From positions 1,264,798 through 1,328,797 of the forward strand of contig NC_014722.1 in the NCBI RefSeq assembly GCF_000198775.1: a stretch of DNA of 64,000 nt, given 5' to 3'. Origin of the DNA: Mycetohabitans rhizoxinica HKI 454. GTDB taxonomy: Bacteria > Pseudomonadota > Gammaproteobacteria > Burkholderiales > Burkholderiaceae. The notes under the pieces were generated by a model. That model saw only the letters and a program-made list of their open reading frames with translations, did not search any database and had not been told where the DNA came from. A program made the position numbers and the translations under genes. This document shows, one piece after another, positions 18,395 through 27,844 of this stretch (position 1 is the stretch's first letter; each line of letters opens with the position of its first letter).

Positions 18395-19482
18395 CGGTTG
18401 CGCTCCATCACGCCGTCCGCGTTGCGCTTCGCCTTGCCGTCTGCGTTGCGCTCCACCATGTCATCTGCGTGCTCGCCGCGCGCAACGCGCGGCGTCGGGG
18501 AAACCGGTGTGCGGCTGGTGCTGGTCGCATGCCTGGGTGCATCGCTGTCGCGCTGTTGCAGTACCGCTTGCACCAGATAGCGTGGCCGCGCGCGCACTTG
18601 CTCGTAGATTCGGCCAATGTATTCACCGAGCAGGCCGAGCGCGAAAATGATCACGCCGAGCAGGAAGAACGTAATCGCGAACAACGTGAACACGCCCTGA
18701 ACTTCCGCGCCAATGATAAAGCGCCGCACCAGCAGCAGTATGAACAGCGCCGCGGAGCCGCTGGACAGAATTACGCCGACGAACGACAGCCATTGCAGCG
18801 GCACCACCGAGAAGCCGGTGACCAGATCGAAGTTCAACCGGATCAGGCTGTACAGCGAGTACTTCGATTCGCCGGCGAAACGCTCTTCGTGCGAGACCTC
18901 GATCTCGACCGGGTTTTGCGCGAACGTATAGGCGAGCGCTGGGATGAACGTGTTGATTTCGCCGCACAGGTTGATCGTGTCGATGATGCGGCGGCTGTAT
19001 GCGCGCAGCATGCATCCTTGGTCGGCCATCCGGATCCGCGTGATGCGCTCGCGCAACCGGTTCATCGCGGCCGACGCCTTGCGGCGGAATAAGCTGTCGC
19101 GCCGCTGTAGCCGGATCGTGCCAACGTAGTCGTGGCCCTCGCGCATCTTCGCCACCAGCTTGCCGATTTCCTCCGGTGGATTCTGCAAATCCGCATCGAG
19201 CGTGACCACGATGTCGCCGCGTGTCTGCTCGAACCCGGCGAGGATGGCCATATGCTGCCCGTAGTTACCGTTAAGCAGCACAACACGGGTGGCGTCTGGG
19301 CGTGCGTGATACTGCTCGGCCAGCATCGCGGCCGAGCGATCACGACTGCCATCGTTGATGAAAATCACTTCGTAGGTCAAGTCCAGCGCGTCCAGCGCCG
19401 AATAGAGCCGCGCAAATAGGGCGGCCAGGCCCGCTTCCTCGTTGTAGACGGGGATCACGACGGACAGTTCAGGCGTATTCAT
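18391..19482 (-). CDS. arnC: Undecaprenyl-phosphate Ara4FN transferase ArnC
   Basis: This family 2 glycosyltransferase of 363 residues moves Ara4FN from UDP to undecaprenyl phosphate. It shows SVVIPVYNEEAGL, the DXD-type VVTLDADLQNPPEEIGK and two C-terminal transmembrane segments (about residues 235-260 and 265-295). The last 45 residues are a hydrophilic tail with a repeated RNADGKA/ERNADG motif, longer than E. coli ArnC. Its ATG overlaps the arnB stop. Confidence 0.92.
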   Translation of the reverse strand: MNTPELSVVIPVYNEEAGLAALFARLYSALDALDLTYEVIFINDGSRDRSAAMLAEQYHARPDATRVVLLNGNYGQHMAILAGFEQTRGDIVVTLDADLQNPPEEIGKLVAKMREGHDYVGTIRLQRRDSLFRRKASAAMNRLRERITRIRMADQGCMLRAYSRRIIDTINLCGEINTFIPALAYTFAQNPVEIEVSHEERFAGESKYSLYSLIRLNFDLVTGFSVVPLQWLSFVGVILSSGSAALFILLLVRRFIIGAEVQGVFTLFAITFFLLGVIIFALGLLGEYIGRIYEQVRARPRYLVQAVLQQRDSDAPRHATSTSRTPVSPTPRVARGEHADDMVERNADGKAKRNADGVMERNR

Positions 19483-20627
19483 TGTTGGTGACGGTGAATA
19501 ATCTCATTGACGGCTTGCACGACGCGCGACACGTCAGCCATCGTCATTTGCGGAAACAGCGGCAGCGTGACGATTGCCCGCCCAACGCGCTCCGCGTGTG
19601 GGAACATGCCCGGGCCGAAGCCCCGTTCCCGGTACAGCTTGAACAGATGGATTGGCGGATAGTGCACGCCGGTGCCGATGCCGCGCTCTTTCATCTGCGC
19701 CATGAAGTCGGCGCGCTGGATCGCGAGCCGCTCCAGCGGCAGCACAATCTGAAACATGTGCCAGTTCGAGTTTGTGAAGTCCGCGGGCGGCAACTCGACG
19801 CCGGCGGCCACAGCCGCGCCGCCGGCGAAATGCTCGAAATAGGCGCGTGCCAGCGCGCGGCGCTGCGCGGTGATTTCGTCCAGGCGGGCCAGCGAGCCCA
19901 ACCCAACGCGCGCGGCGACGTCAGTCAGATTGTACTTACCGCCGAGCACGTCGCATTCCATTCCGTCAAAGCCGGTGCGCGTGATGCCCTGCAGCCGGTA
20001 CTTTTCGGCGAGCCGCGCTTCGTCGTCGTTGTTCAGCACCAGCGCCCCTCCCTCGATGGAGGTGATGTTCTTGTTCGCATGGAAGCTGAACGACACGAAG
20101 TCACCGCACGTGCCGACGCGCCGGCCGTTCCAGCTCGAGCCGAGCGCCTGTGCGGCGTCCTCAATCACACGCAATTGGTGCGCGCGCGCGATCGCATGGA
20201 GCTGTTCCAGGTCCATGGGCACCCCGGCCAAATACACTGGGATAATCGCGCGCGTGCGCGGCGTGATGGCGGCCTCGAGCTTGTCCAGGTCCAGGTTGCG
20301 GGTGACTGGATCGATGTCGACGAACACCGGGGTCGCCCCCACCTCACAAATCACGTTGCTGGTGGACACCCATGACAGCGGCGTGGTGATGACTTCGTCG
20401 CCGGGCCCAATGCCGGCGATGCGCAGCGCGATTTCCATCGTGCAGGTGCCCGAATTAAATGTTCGCACCGGCCGGCCGCAGTAATTGGACAGTGCTGCTT
20501 CGAAACGGGCGTTTTGCGGGCCGGTCGTAATCCAGCCGCTGCGCAGCACCTCGACGACGCCGGCAATCGTTTCCTCATCGACGTGCGGCCGCACGAACGG
20601 CAAAAAGGGCAAGGAGGTTTCACTCAT
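19479..20627 (-). CDS. arnB: UDP-4-keto-pentose aminotransferase ArnB
   Basis: The PLP enzyme (382 residues, DegT/DnrJ/EryC1 family) makes UDP-Ara4N with glutamate as amino donor. The Schiff-base Lys is in SFHANKNITSIEGG, and the PLP phosphate region is NSGTCTMEIALR. It begins MSETSLPFLPFVRPHVDEE, normal for ArnB. It is 39 bases downstream of the SMR flippase gene and overlaps arnC by four bases. Confidence 0.94.
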   Translation of the reverse strand: MSETSLPFLPFVRPHVDEETIAGVVEVLRSGWITTGPQNARFEAALSNYCGRPVRTFNSGTCTMEIALRIAGIGPGDEVITTPLSWVSTSNVICEVGATPVFVDIDPVTRNLDLDKLEAAITPRTRAIIPVYLAGVPMDLEQLHAIARAHQLRVIEDAAQALGSSWNGRRVGTCGDFVSFSFHANKNITSIEGGALVLNNDDEARLAEKYRLQGITRTGFDGMECDVLGGKYNLTDVAARVGLGSLARLDEITAQRRALARAYFEHFAGGAAVAAGVELPPADFTNSNWHMFQIVLPLERLAIQRADFMAQMKERGIGTGVHYPPIHLFKLYRERGFGPGMFPHAERVGRAIVTLPLFPQMTMADVSRVVQAVNEIIHRHQQ

Positions 20628-20666
20628 GGTTTGTCTGATCCGGTTCTCTCGGCAGGCTGGGTGGGC

Positions 20667-21038
20667 TCAACTGCGCGCTAGTACGATCACGCCGAGCAAA
20701 ATGATACCGATGCCCACGAGGCGCTGTATCGAAATGACCTCGCCGAACAGGTACCAGGCCGCTATCGCATTGACCGCATAGCCGAGCGACAACATTGGGT
20801 AGGCGATCGACACGTCCACGCGCGACAGCCCGAGGATCCAGACGACGACGCTGACGACATAGCATGCCAACCCGCCGATGATCGGCCACTGCGTGGCCAG
20901 CCGCACGCTGATCGGCACGATGTTCGCCGCCGAGAATTCAAAATGGCCGACCGCATTCACACCGGCCTTGAGCAGCAACTGCGCGCACGTGTTGAGCAGC
21001 ACGCCGGAAAGAATGCACGTAAGGGAAATCGGATTCAT
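20667..21038 (-). CDS. SMR-type Ara4N-phosphoundecaprenol flippase subunit (ArnE/ArnF-like)
   Basis: With ATG 21038 the protein is 123 residues with four transmembrane segments and EamA/SMR features (LLLKAGVNAVG, SIAYPMLSLGYAVNAIAAW, LVGIGIILLGVIVL). In enterobacteria ArnE and ArnF form a heterodimer that flips Ara4N-lipid; here only one such gene lies in the operon, between arnT and arnB, so a homodimer is possible. An upstream in-frame extension to 21098 would overlap arnT and disrupt the N-terminal membrane segment. Confidence 0.85.
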   Translation of the reverse strand: MNPISLTCILSGVLLNTCAQLLLKAGVNAVGHFEFSAANIVPISVRLATQWPIIGGLACYVVSVVVWILGLSRVDVSIAYPMLSLGYAVNAIAAWYLFGEVISIQRLVGIGIILLGVIVLARS

Positions 21039-21057
21039 CTTTAGGCTCGGCTTACGG

Positions 21058-22827
21058 TTAAGGTTTGGCGACGATGACGCGCCGCGTGTCGCGCGCAATC
21101 ACCCTCATCGGCACGCCGGCGGCGGCCAGCTGCCCGTACAGCGAGGGCGGCAACAACGCCAGTGCGGGTCCGGGCTCACGCCACCGGGCGCGCCACTGGT
21201 CAACCGTCGGAATCCACTTGCTTGGCTCAATGGTTGCTCCGAACCATAGCTCATCGGCGTGCTGGACCATGATGGTCGTATGGCGGACATAGAATGGCAG
21301 CGTATGGTCGAGCATGTCCACCGAGTAGAACGGCGTGTCGGCCGGCAGCTTCGCCAGCTCTGCCTGGACCGCCGGTGCGAGCAGGGCGCCGCTGCTGTGT
21401 CGTCCGAACACCTCGTGGCCATTGCCGCCAATGGCGCCGAGCAGGAACCAGCCGATGCCGAACACAACGATGCTCGCTGCCGGCGGCGCGGCATGCGGCG
21501 CGGCGCCGCACGGCAGCGCACGCCGCCGCACGAGCCAGCCGGCGAGCAGCGTCAGCACGAGGCCGACGCCGATGGCGATCTCGACCCAGACGACGTATTC
21601 TCGATACAGCGCGTTCGGCGTTTTCTCGTCACCGTCCCCGCTCAGCGCGAAGTACGCGACCACGGCCGCTATGGCCAGGAACGCCGCATAGCCGAGCAAA
21701 TGCCGCCGCCATTGCGCGCGCGTGACCCCCGGCAGGTACAGGCCGATCACTAGGGCCAGCGCCGGCGCCACGGGCAGCGTGTACGAGATCAGCTTTGAAT
21801 GCGACGCGCTAAAGAACAGGAAGATGAACGCAGACCACACCAGCAGCAGCGTGACTGGCGCGAAGCCGTTCTGCTGACGCGGCATCCGCCAGCCCTGGCG
21901 CACGCTCTGGGCGACGATTGAGACCCAAGGCAGGAAGCCCACGAGCAGCACGCCCGCGAAATAATAGAATGGCCCGGGCCGGTTTTGCGCGGGTGTTAGG
22001 TAGCGCTCGAACTGCTGGACGATGAAAAAATAATGGAAGAACTCTGGATTGTTGCGCTGCACGAGCACGAACCATGGCAGCACGATCCCGGCAAAGACCA
22101 GCGCGCCGCTGATCAGGTAAAGCCGTTTCCACACCGCCCAGTCACGTGCCACCACTGTGTAAATCACCAGCGTCGCGCCCGGCAGGATGAGCCCAACCAA
22201 GCCCTTGGATAGGACCGCCAGCGCCATTGATGCCCAGCACAGCCACATCCAGCCACGTCGCGTGCCGGCCGGCAGGTGTGCGCGCTGGGCTAGCAGCAGC
22301 GAGCACAGTGTCAGTGCCATCCAGAACGCCAGGCCTGTGTCCAGCACGTTAAAGTGGCCCATCAGATTCCAGTACGGCGACGCGGCCAGCACCAGTGCCG
22401 CCATCAGCCCGGCCGCCGGATTGAACACGCGCGCGCCGGTGTAGCCCACCAGCAGGATGCCGGCAAAACCGCACAGCGCCGTGTAGAGCCGCGCCTGCCA
22501 ATCACCCAGGCCGAACCAGGCGAACGTGATGGCGTTAAACCAGGTCTGCAGCGGCGGCTTCTCGAAATATTTGTACCCGTTGTAGCGTGGGGTGATCCAG
22601 TCGCCGGTGACGAGCATCTCGCGTGCCATTTCCGCATAGCGTCCCTCGTCGCTCGGGACCAGGTGGCGCCAGTTCAACTGCAGGAACCATGCGAGTGCGA
22701 ACAGCAGCACGAGCAGTAGCAGGGCCGCCGGCGACAGCGGCAACGCGCGCGACGGCGTGTTGCCGACGGCGCTGGACGGGACGGTCGAGGGCGCCGTCGG
22801 CCGCATCGGGTCGAGCAAGTCTTGCAT
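21058..22827 (-). CDS. arnT: Lipid A Ara4N transferase ArnT
   Basis: The 589-residue inner-membrane glycosyltransferase of the PMT/GT83 type has about twelve hydrophobic segments. The first periplasmic loop carries the catalytic acidic motif HLVPSDEGRYAEMAREM and then YNGYKYFEKPPLQTW. It transfers Ara4N from undecaprenyl phosphate to lipid A phosphates, lowering negative charge and affinity for cationic peptides such as polymyxin. It is the first arn gene of this minus-strand operon, 110 bases downstream of the Mth938-like gene. Confidence 0.93.
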   Translation of the reverse strand: MQDLLDPMRPTAPSTVPSSAVGNTPSRALPLSPAALLLLVLLFALAWFLQLNWRHLVPSDEGRYAEMAREMLVTGDWITPRYNGYKYFEKPPLQTWFNAITFAWFGLGDWQARLYTALCGFAGILLVGYTGARVFNPAAGLMAALVLAASPYWNLMGHFNVLDTGLAFWMALTLCSLLLAQRAHLPAGTRRGWMWLCWASMALAVLSKGLVGLILPGATLVIYTVVARDWAVWKRLYLISGALVFAGIVLPWFVLVQRNNPEFFHYFFIVQQFERYLTPAQNRPGPFYYFAGVLLVGFLPWVSIVAQSVRQGWRMPRQQNGFAPVTLLLVWSAFIFLFFSASHSKLISYTLPVAPALALVIGLYLPGVTRAQWRRHLLGYAAFLAIAAVVAYFALSGDGDEKTPNALYREYVVWVEIAIGVGLVLTLLAGWLVRRRALPCGAAPHAAPPAASIVVFGIGWFLLGAIGGNGHEVFGRHSSGALLAPAVQAELAKLPADTPFYSVDMLDHTLPFYVRHTTIMVQHADELWFGATIEPSKWIPTVDQWRARWREPGPALALLPPSLYGQLAAAGVPMRVIARDTRRVIVAKP

Positions 22828-22937
22828 CAGCTATCCGTTTTTCAGAGAGTGTGTAGTTGTCGTGGACGCGTGTATGGGCACGCCCGCCCGCCACGGGCCG
22901 TGGCGCGGCTAGCGGGCCACCGCATGGTGGCTCGCGC

Positions 22938-23327
22938 TCATGGTTTTTCGATCAGCAACGCGAGCGCGACCTTGCGGCCTTCGGCCATCAAGATGTTATA
23001 GGTGCGGCACGCGGCCTGGAAATCCATCGCTTCAATGCCGATGCGCCGGCGCGACAGGGCTACGGTTAACCGCGGGTGCGCAAAGCGCAGCCGTGCGCCG
23101 GTCCCGAAGATCACGACCTCGATGCCAGATTCGCCGGCGGACTCGACCAGCGCGTCAAAATGCTCGGGCGTGAGCGCATCGAATGAGGAGACCGGCCACG
23201 GCACGACCGGCGTCTGCGGGAAGACTAGAACGCTGTGTTCGTAGCGTTGCAGATTGACGTCGACATAGTCAGCGCCGTAACCGGTCACGGTATTCAGGGC
23301 GCCGGCAAAATCCTGGTGTAATTTCAA
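22938..23327 (-). CDS. Mth938-like (DUF498/NDUFAF3 family) protein
   Basis: The protein of 129 residues, if begun at TTG 23327, starts MKLHQDFAGALNTVTGYG. It contains the Mth938 core VVPWPVSSFDAL, ESGIEVVIFGTGARLRF and IGIEAMDFQAACRTYNILMAEGRKVALAL. Members are small single-domain proteins of unclear bacterial function; the mitochondrial relative NDUFAF3 assists complex I assembly. An in-frame ATG at 23387 exists, but its leader lacks family character. It lies upstream of arnT in the same direction. Confidence 0.82.
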   Translation of the reverse strand: MKLHQDFAGALNTVTGYGADYVDVNLQRYEHSVLVFPQTPVVPWPVSSFDALTPEHFDALVESAGESGIEVVIFGTGARLRFAHPRLTVALSRRRIGIEAMDFQAACRTYNILMAEGRKVALALLIEKP

Positions 23328-23646
23328 TGCAGCAGTCCATGTGCGCCCGCCGCATGCGGCAGACGGTGGGCGCGAGTTATGGGACAATGGAAACGACCCG
23401 CGAGGACCCGGCGAGTTCCGCGCGCGGCACGTGCGGCCGCCACGGGCAAGCCGCCCGCGATCGTTTGATGCATTGCGGAACTACGCCAGAATCCGCTAAA
23501 TTATACCCTTTGTCGTCCGTTAAGCCCGCTAGCTCACGCGAGCGGCGCCGCGTCAGCGGGCGGTGCGCGGCCCGGTGCCCCGGCCGCCCTCCGGCGATGG
23601 CCGCGTTCCAGCGTGAGCGCCGATTCCCCTTACCGAAGCGTTGGCC
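23328..23646. other. Divergent intergenic region, Mth938-like gene / alaA
   Basis: The region holds no gene. It must contain promoters for both directions. The best plus-strand candidate is TTGCGG (23473-23478), 18 bases, TAAATT (23497-23502), about 145 bases before alaA. Confidence 0.4.
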
Positions 23647-24873
23647 GTGAAGCCCATCCTAAAATCGCATAAGCTATCAAACGTCTGCTATGACATACGC
23701 GGGCCCGTGCTCGAGGAGGCCAAGCGCCTCGAGGAAGAGGGGCACCGGATCATTAAGCTGAACATCGGCAATCTCGCTGCGTTCGGTTTTGACGCGCCCG
23801 ACGAGATCATCACCGACATGATCCGCAACCTGCCGGAGTCGTCCGGCTATTCGGATTCGAAGGGCGTGTTTGCGGCGCGCAAATCCGTCATGCACTACAC
23901 GCAGCAAAAGGGCATCGTCGATGTCAAGCTCGATGACATCTTTATTGGCAACGGCGCGTCCGAGTTGATCGTGATGGCGATGCAAGGCTTGCTGAACGAC
24001 GGCGACGAGGTGCTATTGCCGGCGCCGGATTACCCGTTATGGACCGCGGCGGTCAGCCTGTCGGGCGGCACGCCGGTTCACTACCGGTGCGACGAGTACA
24101 ACGGCTGGCTGCCGGACCTGGACGATATGCGCGCGAAGATCTCACCGAATACGCGCGCCATGGTAATCATCAACCCGAACAACCCGACCGGCGCGCTGTA
24201 CCCGGACGACCTCGTGCGGGCGATGCTCGAACTCGCGCGCCAGCACCAACTGATTGTGTTCTCCGACGAGGTCTACGACAAGATCGTCTACGACGGCGGT
24301 GTGCACACGTCGGTCGGCGCGTTATCGCAGGATGTGCTCACCGTCACGTTCAACAGCTTGTCCAAAAGCTACCGGTCTTGCGGCTACCGGGCCGGCTGGA
24401 TGGTGGTGTCGGGCGACAAGCGGCATGCAACTGATTATCTGGAAGGGCTCGGCATCCTCGCATCGATGCGGCTGTGCGCGAACGTGCCGGGCCAGTATGC
24501 GATCCAGACCGCGCTGGGCGGCTACCAGAGCATCGACGAGTTAATCCAGCCGGGCGGGCGCCTGTATAAGCAGCGCGAGCTTGCCTACGACATGCTCAGC
24601 GCGATTCCGGGCGTGTCGGTCGTCAAGCCGAAGGCGGCCCTGTACATGTTTCCAAGGCTGGATCCGGCTGTCTATCCGGTGCGCGACGACCAGCAACTGA
24701 TTTTGGAACTGTTGCAGCAGGAGCGGGTGCTGCTGGTGCAGGGCACCGGATTTAACTGGCCCGCTCCCGACCACTTCCGGGTTGTATTCCTGCCCAACGT
24801 CGATGACCTGGGCGATTCGCTGAGCCGTGTCGCACGGTTCCTCGACGGCTATCGTAAGCGTACGAGCGCGTGA
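23647..24873 (+). CDS. alaA: Alanine aminotransferase (AlaA/YfbQ type)
   Basis: This class I PLP aminotransferase of 408 residues converts pyruvate and glutamate to alanine. Visible motifs are YSDSKGVFAARKSV, the substrate region PDYPLWTAAVSLSGG, NPNNPTGALY, and the PLP Lys in SLSKSYRSCGYRAGW. I take GTG 23647 (protein MKPILKSHKLSNVCYDIRG) as start; TTG 23641 is only two codons upstream. The gene precedes hom and thrC, giving a small amino-acid block, a standard order in Burkholderia. Confidence 0.9.
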   Translation: MKPILKSHKLSNVCYDIRGPVLEEAKRLEEEGHRIIKLNIGNLAAFGFDAPDEIITDMIRNLPESSGYSDSKGVFAARKSVMHYTQQKGIVDVKLDDIFIGNGASELIVMAMQGLLNDGDEVLLPAPDYPLWTAAVSLSGGTPVHYRCDEYNGWLPDLDDMRAKISPNTRAMVIINPNNPTGALYPDDLVRAMLELARQHQLIVFSDEVYDKIVYDGGVHTSVGALSQDVLTVTFNSLSKSYRSCGYRAGWMVVSGDKRHATDYLEGLGILASMRLCANVPGQYAIQTALGGYQSIDELIQPGGRLYKQRELAYDMLSAIPGVSVVKPKAALYMFPRLDPAVYPVRDDQQLILELLQQERVLLVQGTGFNWPAPDHFRVVFLPNVDDLGDSLSRVARFLDGYRKRTSA

Positions 24874-24928
24874 GGCGTGTCGCGCGCGCGTTGCGCCCCC
24901 TTTTAATGACTATGACACACGCGGGATG

Positions 24929-26260
24929 ATGGAACCGATCAAAGTAGGATTGTTGGGCTTTGGCACGGTCGGTAGCGGCACGTTCAACGTGTTGCGCCGC
25001 AACCAGGAAGAAATTAGCCGCCGGGCTGGCCGCGGGATCGAAATCACGCGCGTCGCGGTGCGCAATCCGGCTAAGGCGCAACAGGTGCTGGGCGATGCGC
25101 TTGGCACGGTGGCGCTGGCGTCGGATTTTGTCGCGGTGGTCGACGATCCGTCGCTGGACATCATCGCGGAGATGATTGGCGGCACCGGCATCGCCCGTGA
25201 ACTCGTGCTGCGTGCGATCCACAATGGCAAGCATGTGGTGACGGCCAATAAGGCGCTGCTCGCTGTGCATGGAACTGAAATTTTCGAGGCGGCGCGTGCC
25301 AAGGGCGTGATGGTCGCGTTCGAAGCCGCGGTGGCCGGCGGCATTCCGATCATCAAGGCGTTGCGCGAGGGCCTGACGGCGAACCGCATCCAGTATATTG
25401 CCGGCATCATCAACGGCACCACTAACTTCATTCTCTCTGAGATGCGCGAGCGCGGCTTGGATTTCGCGACCGCGTTGGCCGACGCGCAGCGGCTCGGCTA
25501 CGCGGAGGCCGACCCGACGTTCGACGTCGAGGGGATTGACGCTGCGCACAAGGCCACGATCATGGCGGCGATCGCATTCGGCGTGCCGGTGCAGTTCGAG
25601 CGTGCCCATGTCGAGGGCATCACCCGGCTGGACGCGCTGGACATTCGCTACGCGGAGGAACTGGGCTACCGGATCAAGCTGCTCGGCATTGCGCGGCGCA
25701 CCACGCAGGGCATCGAGTTGCGCGTGCATCCGACGCTGATTCCGGCCAAGCGGCTGATCGCGAATGTGCAGGGGGCGATGAACGCGGTCCTAGTCTACGG
25801 CGATGCGGTGGGCGCGACGCTGTACTATGGCAAGGGGGCGGGTGCCGAGCCGACGGCGTCGGCCGTGGTCGCTGACCTGGTTGACGTCACGCGACTGCAC
25901 ACGGCGGACCCCAACAATCGCGTGCCGCACCTGGCATTCCAGCCGGACCGATTGGCGAACACGCCGATTTTGCCCATCGACGAGGTCACCAGCAGCTACT
26001 ACCTGCGGTTGCGCGTTGCGGACCAGACCGGCGTGCTGGCCGACATCACGCGCATCCTCGCGACCCTAAACATCTCGATCGATGCGCTGCTGCAAAAGGA
26101 GTCGGAGGTCATCGACGTAAGCCTGGCGGGCGAGACCGATATCATCCTGATCACGCACGAGACGCTGGAGAAGAACATCAATGCAGCGATTTCTCGTATC
26201 GAAGCGTTGTCCACGGTGCGCTCGGGCGTGACCCGACTGCGCATGGAAGCGTTGAACTGA
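24929..26260 (+). CDS. hom: Homoserine dehydrogenase
   Basis: The enzyme reduces aspartate semialdehyde to homoserine, the branch to threonine and methionine. It has NAD(P) binding VGLLGFGTVGSG, the catalytic region AGIINGTTNFIL and EADPTFDVEGIDAAHK, and a C-terminal ACT domain (YLRLRVADQTGVLADITRI) for threonine feedback. There is no aspartokinase fusion. Length is 443 residues. ATG 24926 directly before could also serve; family members begin MEPIKVGLLG. thrC follows after 52 bases. Confidence 0.95.
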   Translation: MEPIKVGLLGFGTVGSGTFNVLRRNQEEISRRAGRGIEITRVAVRNPAKAQQVLGDALGTVALASDFVAVVDDPSLDIIAEMIGGTGIARELVLRAIHNGKHVVTANKALLAVHGTEIFEAARAKGVMVAFEAAVAGGIPIIKALREGLTANRIQYIAGIINGTTNFILSEMRERGLDFATALADAQRLGYAEADPTFDVEGIDAAHKATIMAAIAFGVPVQFERAHVEGITRLDALDIRYAEELGYRIKLLGIARRTTQGIELRVHPTLIPAKRLIANVQGAMNAVLVYGDAVGATLYYGKGAGAEPTASAVVADLVDVTRLHTADPNNRVPHLAFQPDRLANTPILPIDEVTSSYYLRLRVADQTGVLADITRILATLNISIDALLQKESEVIDVSLAGETDIILITHETLEKNINAAISRIEALSTVRSGVTRLRMEALN

Positions 26261-26312
26261 TGCCCACGCCAATTGCTTCGGCCCGTGGCCGGAGCGCCAG
26301 GAGCTTTCCCGG

Positions 26313-27764
26313 ATGAACTACATTTCCACGCGCGGCGCCGGGCTCGGCGAGCGCCATTCATTTTCCGACATCCTACTCGGCGGTCTTGCGAAGGATGGTG
26401 GCCTGTATTTGCCGGCGCAGTATCCGCGTGTGTCCGACGCTGAGTTGTCCCGCTGGCGTACGCTGTCCTATGCGGACCTGGCATTCGAGATACTCGCAAA
26501 ATTTTGCGACGACATGCCGGCCGACGACTTGCGGGCGCTGACGCGGCGCACTTATCGCGCCGACGTGTATTCAAACGTGCGCGCCGGCAGCGATGCGCAG
26601 CGCATCACGCCGCTCAAGACGCTGGGCGTCGAGGGCGGCGCGCCGCTGGCGCTGCTCGAGCTGTCCAACGGCCCGACGCTCGCGTTCAAGGACATGGCGA
26701 TGCAGTTGCTCGGCAACCTGTTCGAGTACGTGTTGACGCGCCATGACCAGCAATTGAACATCCTTGGCGCGACGTCTGGCGACACCGGCAGCGCCGCCGA
26801 ATACGCGATGCGCGGCAAGCGGGGCGTGCGTGTGTTTATGTTGTCACCGCATCGCAAGATGAGCGCGTTCCAGACCGCGCAGATGTTCAGCCTGCAGGAC
26901 CCGAACATCTTTAATATTGCGGTCGAAGGGGTGTTTGATGATTGCCAGGACATCGTCAAGGCCGTCTCGAACGACCACGCGTTCAAGGCCCGCTATCAAA
27001 TTGGCACGGTCAACTCGATCAACTGGGCCCGGGTCGTCGCACAGGTTGTCTACTATTTTCGAGGCTATTTCGATGCGACGCGCGGCAACGACCAGCGCGT
27101 GTCATTCACCGTCCCGTCGGGCAATTTCGGCAATATATGTGCTGGCCACATTGCGCGGATGATGGGCTTGCCGATCGATAAGCTGGTGGTTGCCACCAAT
27201 GAGAACGACGTGCTCGACGAGTTCTTCCGTACCGGTACGTATCGCGTGCGCGTCGGGGCTGAAACCTACCAGACGACCAGTCCCAGCATGGACATCTCAA
27301 AGGCGTCGAACTTTGAGCGCTTCATCTTCGACTTGCTGGGCCGCGATTCGGCGCGCGTGTTGCAGTTGTTTCGCGACGTCGAGGTCAAGGGCGGGTTCGA
27401 CTTGGCCGCGTCGGGTGATTTTGCCCGCGTGCGTGAGTTCGGTTTCGTGTCCGGTCGCAGCACGCACGCGGATCGGATCGCGACGATCCGCGACGTCCAC
27501 CGTCGCTACCAGGCGATGATCGACACGCATACAGCGGACGGCGTGAAAGTGGCGCGCGAATATCTAGAACCGGGGGTGCCGATGATCGTGCTCGAGACCG
27601 CGCAGCCGATCAAGTTCGGCGACACGATCCGTGAGGCGCTGGACCAGGATCCTGCGCGCCCGCCGGCCTTTGAGGGACTGGAGGCGTTGCCGCAGCGTTT
27701 CACTGTATTGCCGGCCGACGCCGAGCGTGTGAAGGACTTCATTCGCGCGCAGATCGACGGCTAG
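26313..27764 (+). CDS. thrC: Threonine synthase
   Basis: The PLP enzyme (483 residues) turns O-phosphohomoserine into threonine. The N-terminal family motif is MNYISTRGAGLGERHSFSDILLGGLAKDGGLYLP and the PLP Lys is in SNGPTLAFKDMAMQLLG; GATSGDTGSAAEYAMRG binds the phosphate. GGAG lies eight bases before the ATG. It follows hom and is likely co-transcribed with it and with the molybdenum cofactor genes behind. Confidence 0.95.
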   Translation: MNYISTRGAGLGERHSFSDILLGGLAKDGGLYLPAQYPRVSDAELSRWRTLSYADLAFEILAKFCDDMPADDLRALTRRTYRADVYSNVRAGSDAQRITPLKTLGVEGGAPLALLELSNGPTLAFKDMAMQLLGNLFEYVLTRHDQQLNILGATSGDTGSAAEYAMRGKRGVRVFMLSPHRKMSAFQTAQMFSLQDPNIFNIAVEGVFDDCQDIVKAVSNDHAFKARYQIGTVNSINWARVVAQVVYYFRGYFDATRGNDQRVSFTVPSGNFGNICAGHIARMMGLPIDKLVVATNENDVLDEFFRTGTYRVRVGAETYQTTSPSMDISKASNFERFIFDLLGRDSARVLQLFRDVEVKGGFDLAASGDFARVREFGFVSGRSTHADRIATIRDVHRRYQAMIDTHTADGVKVAREYLEPGVPMIVLETAQPIKFGDTIREALDQDPARPPAFEGLEALPQRFTVLPADAERVKDFIRAQIDG

Positions 27765-27844
27765 GCGGCGTATCGGTGCGGCGCCGCGGCTACAGCGCCG
27801 GGGCTACAATACGTCTTTATTCGTCAACATCCGGCCCGAATCCG

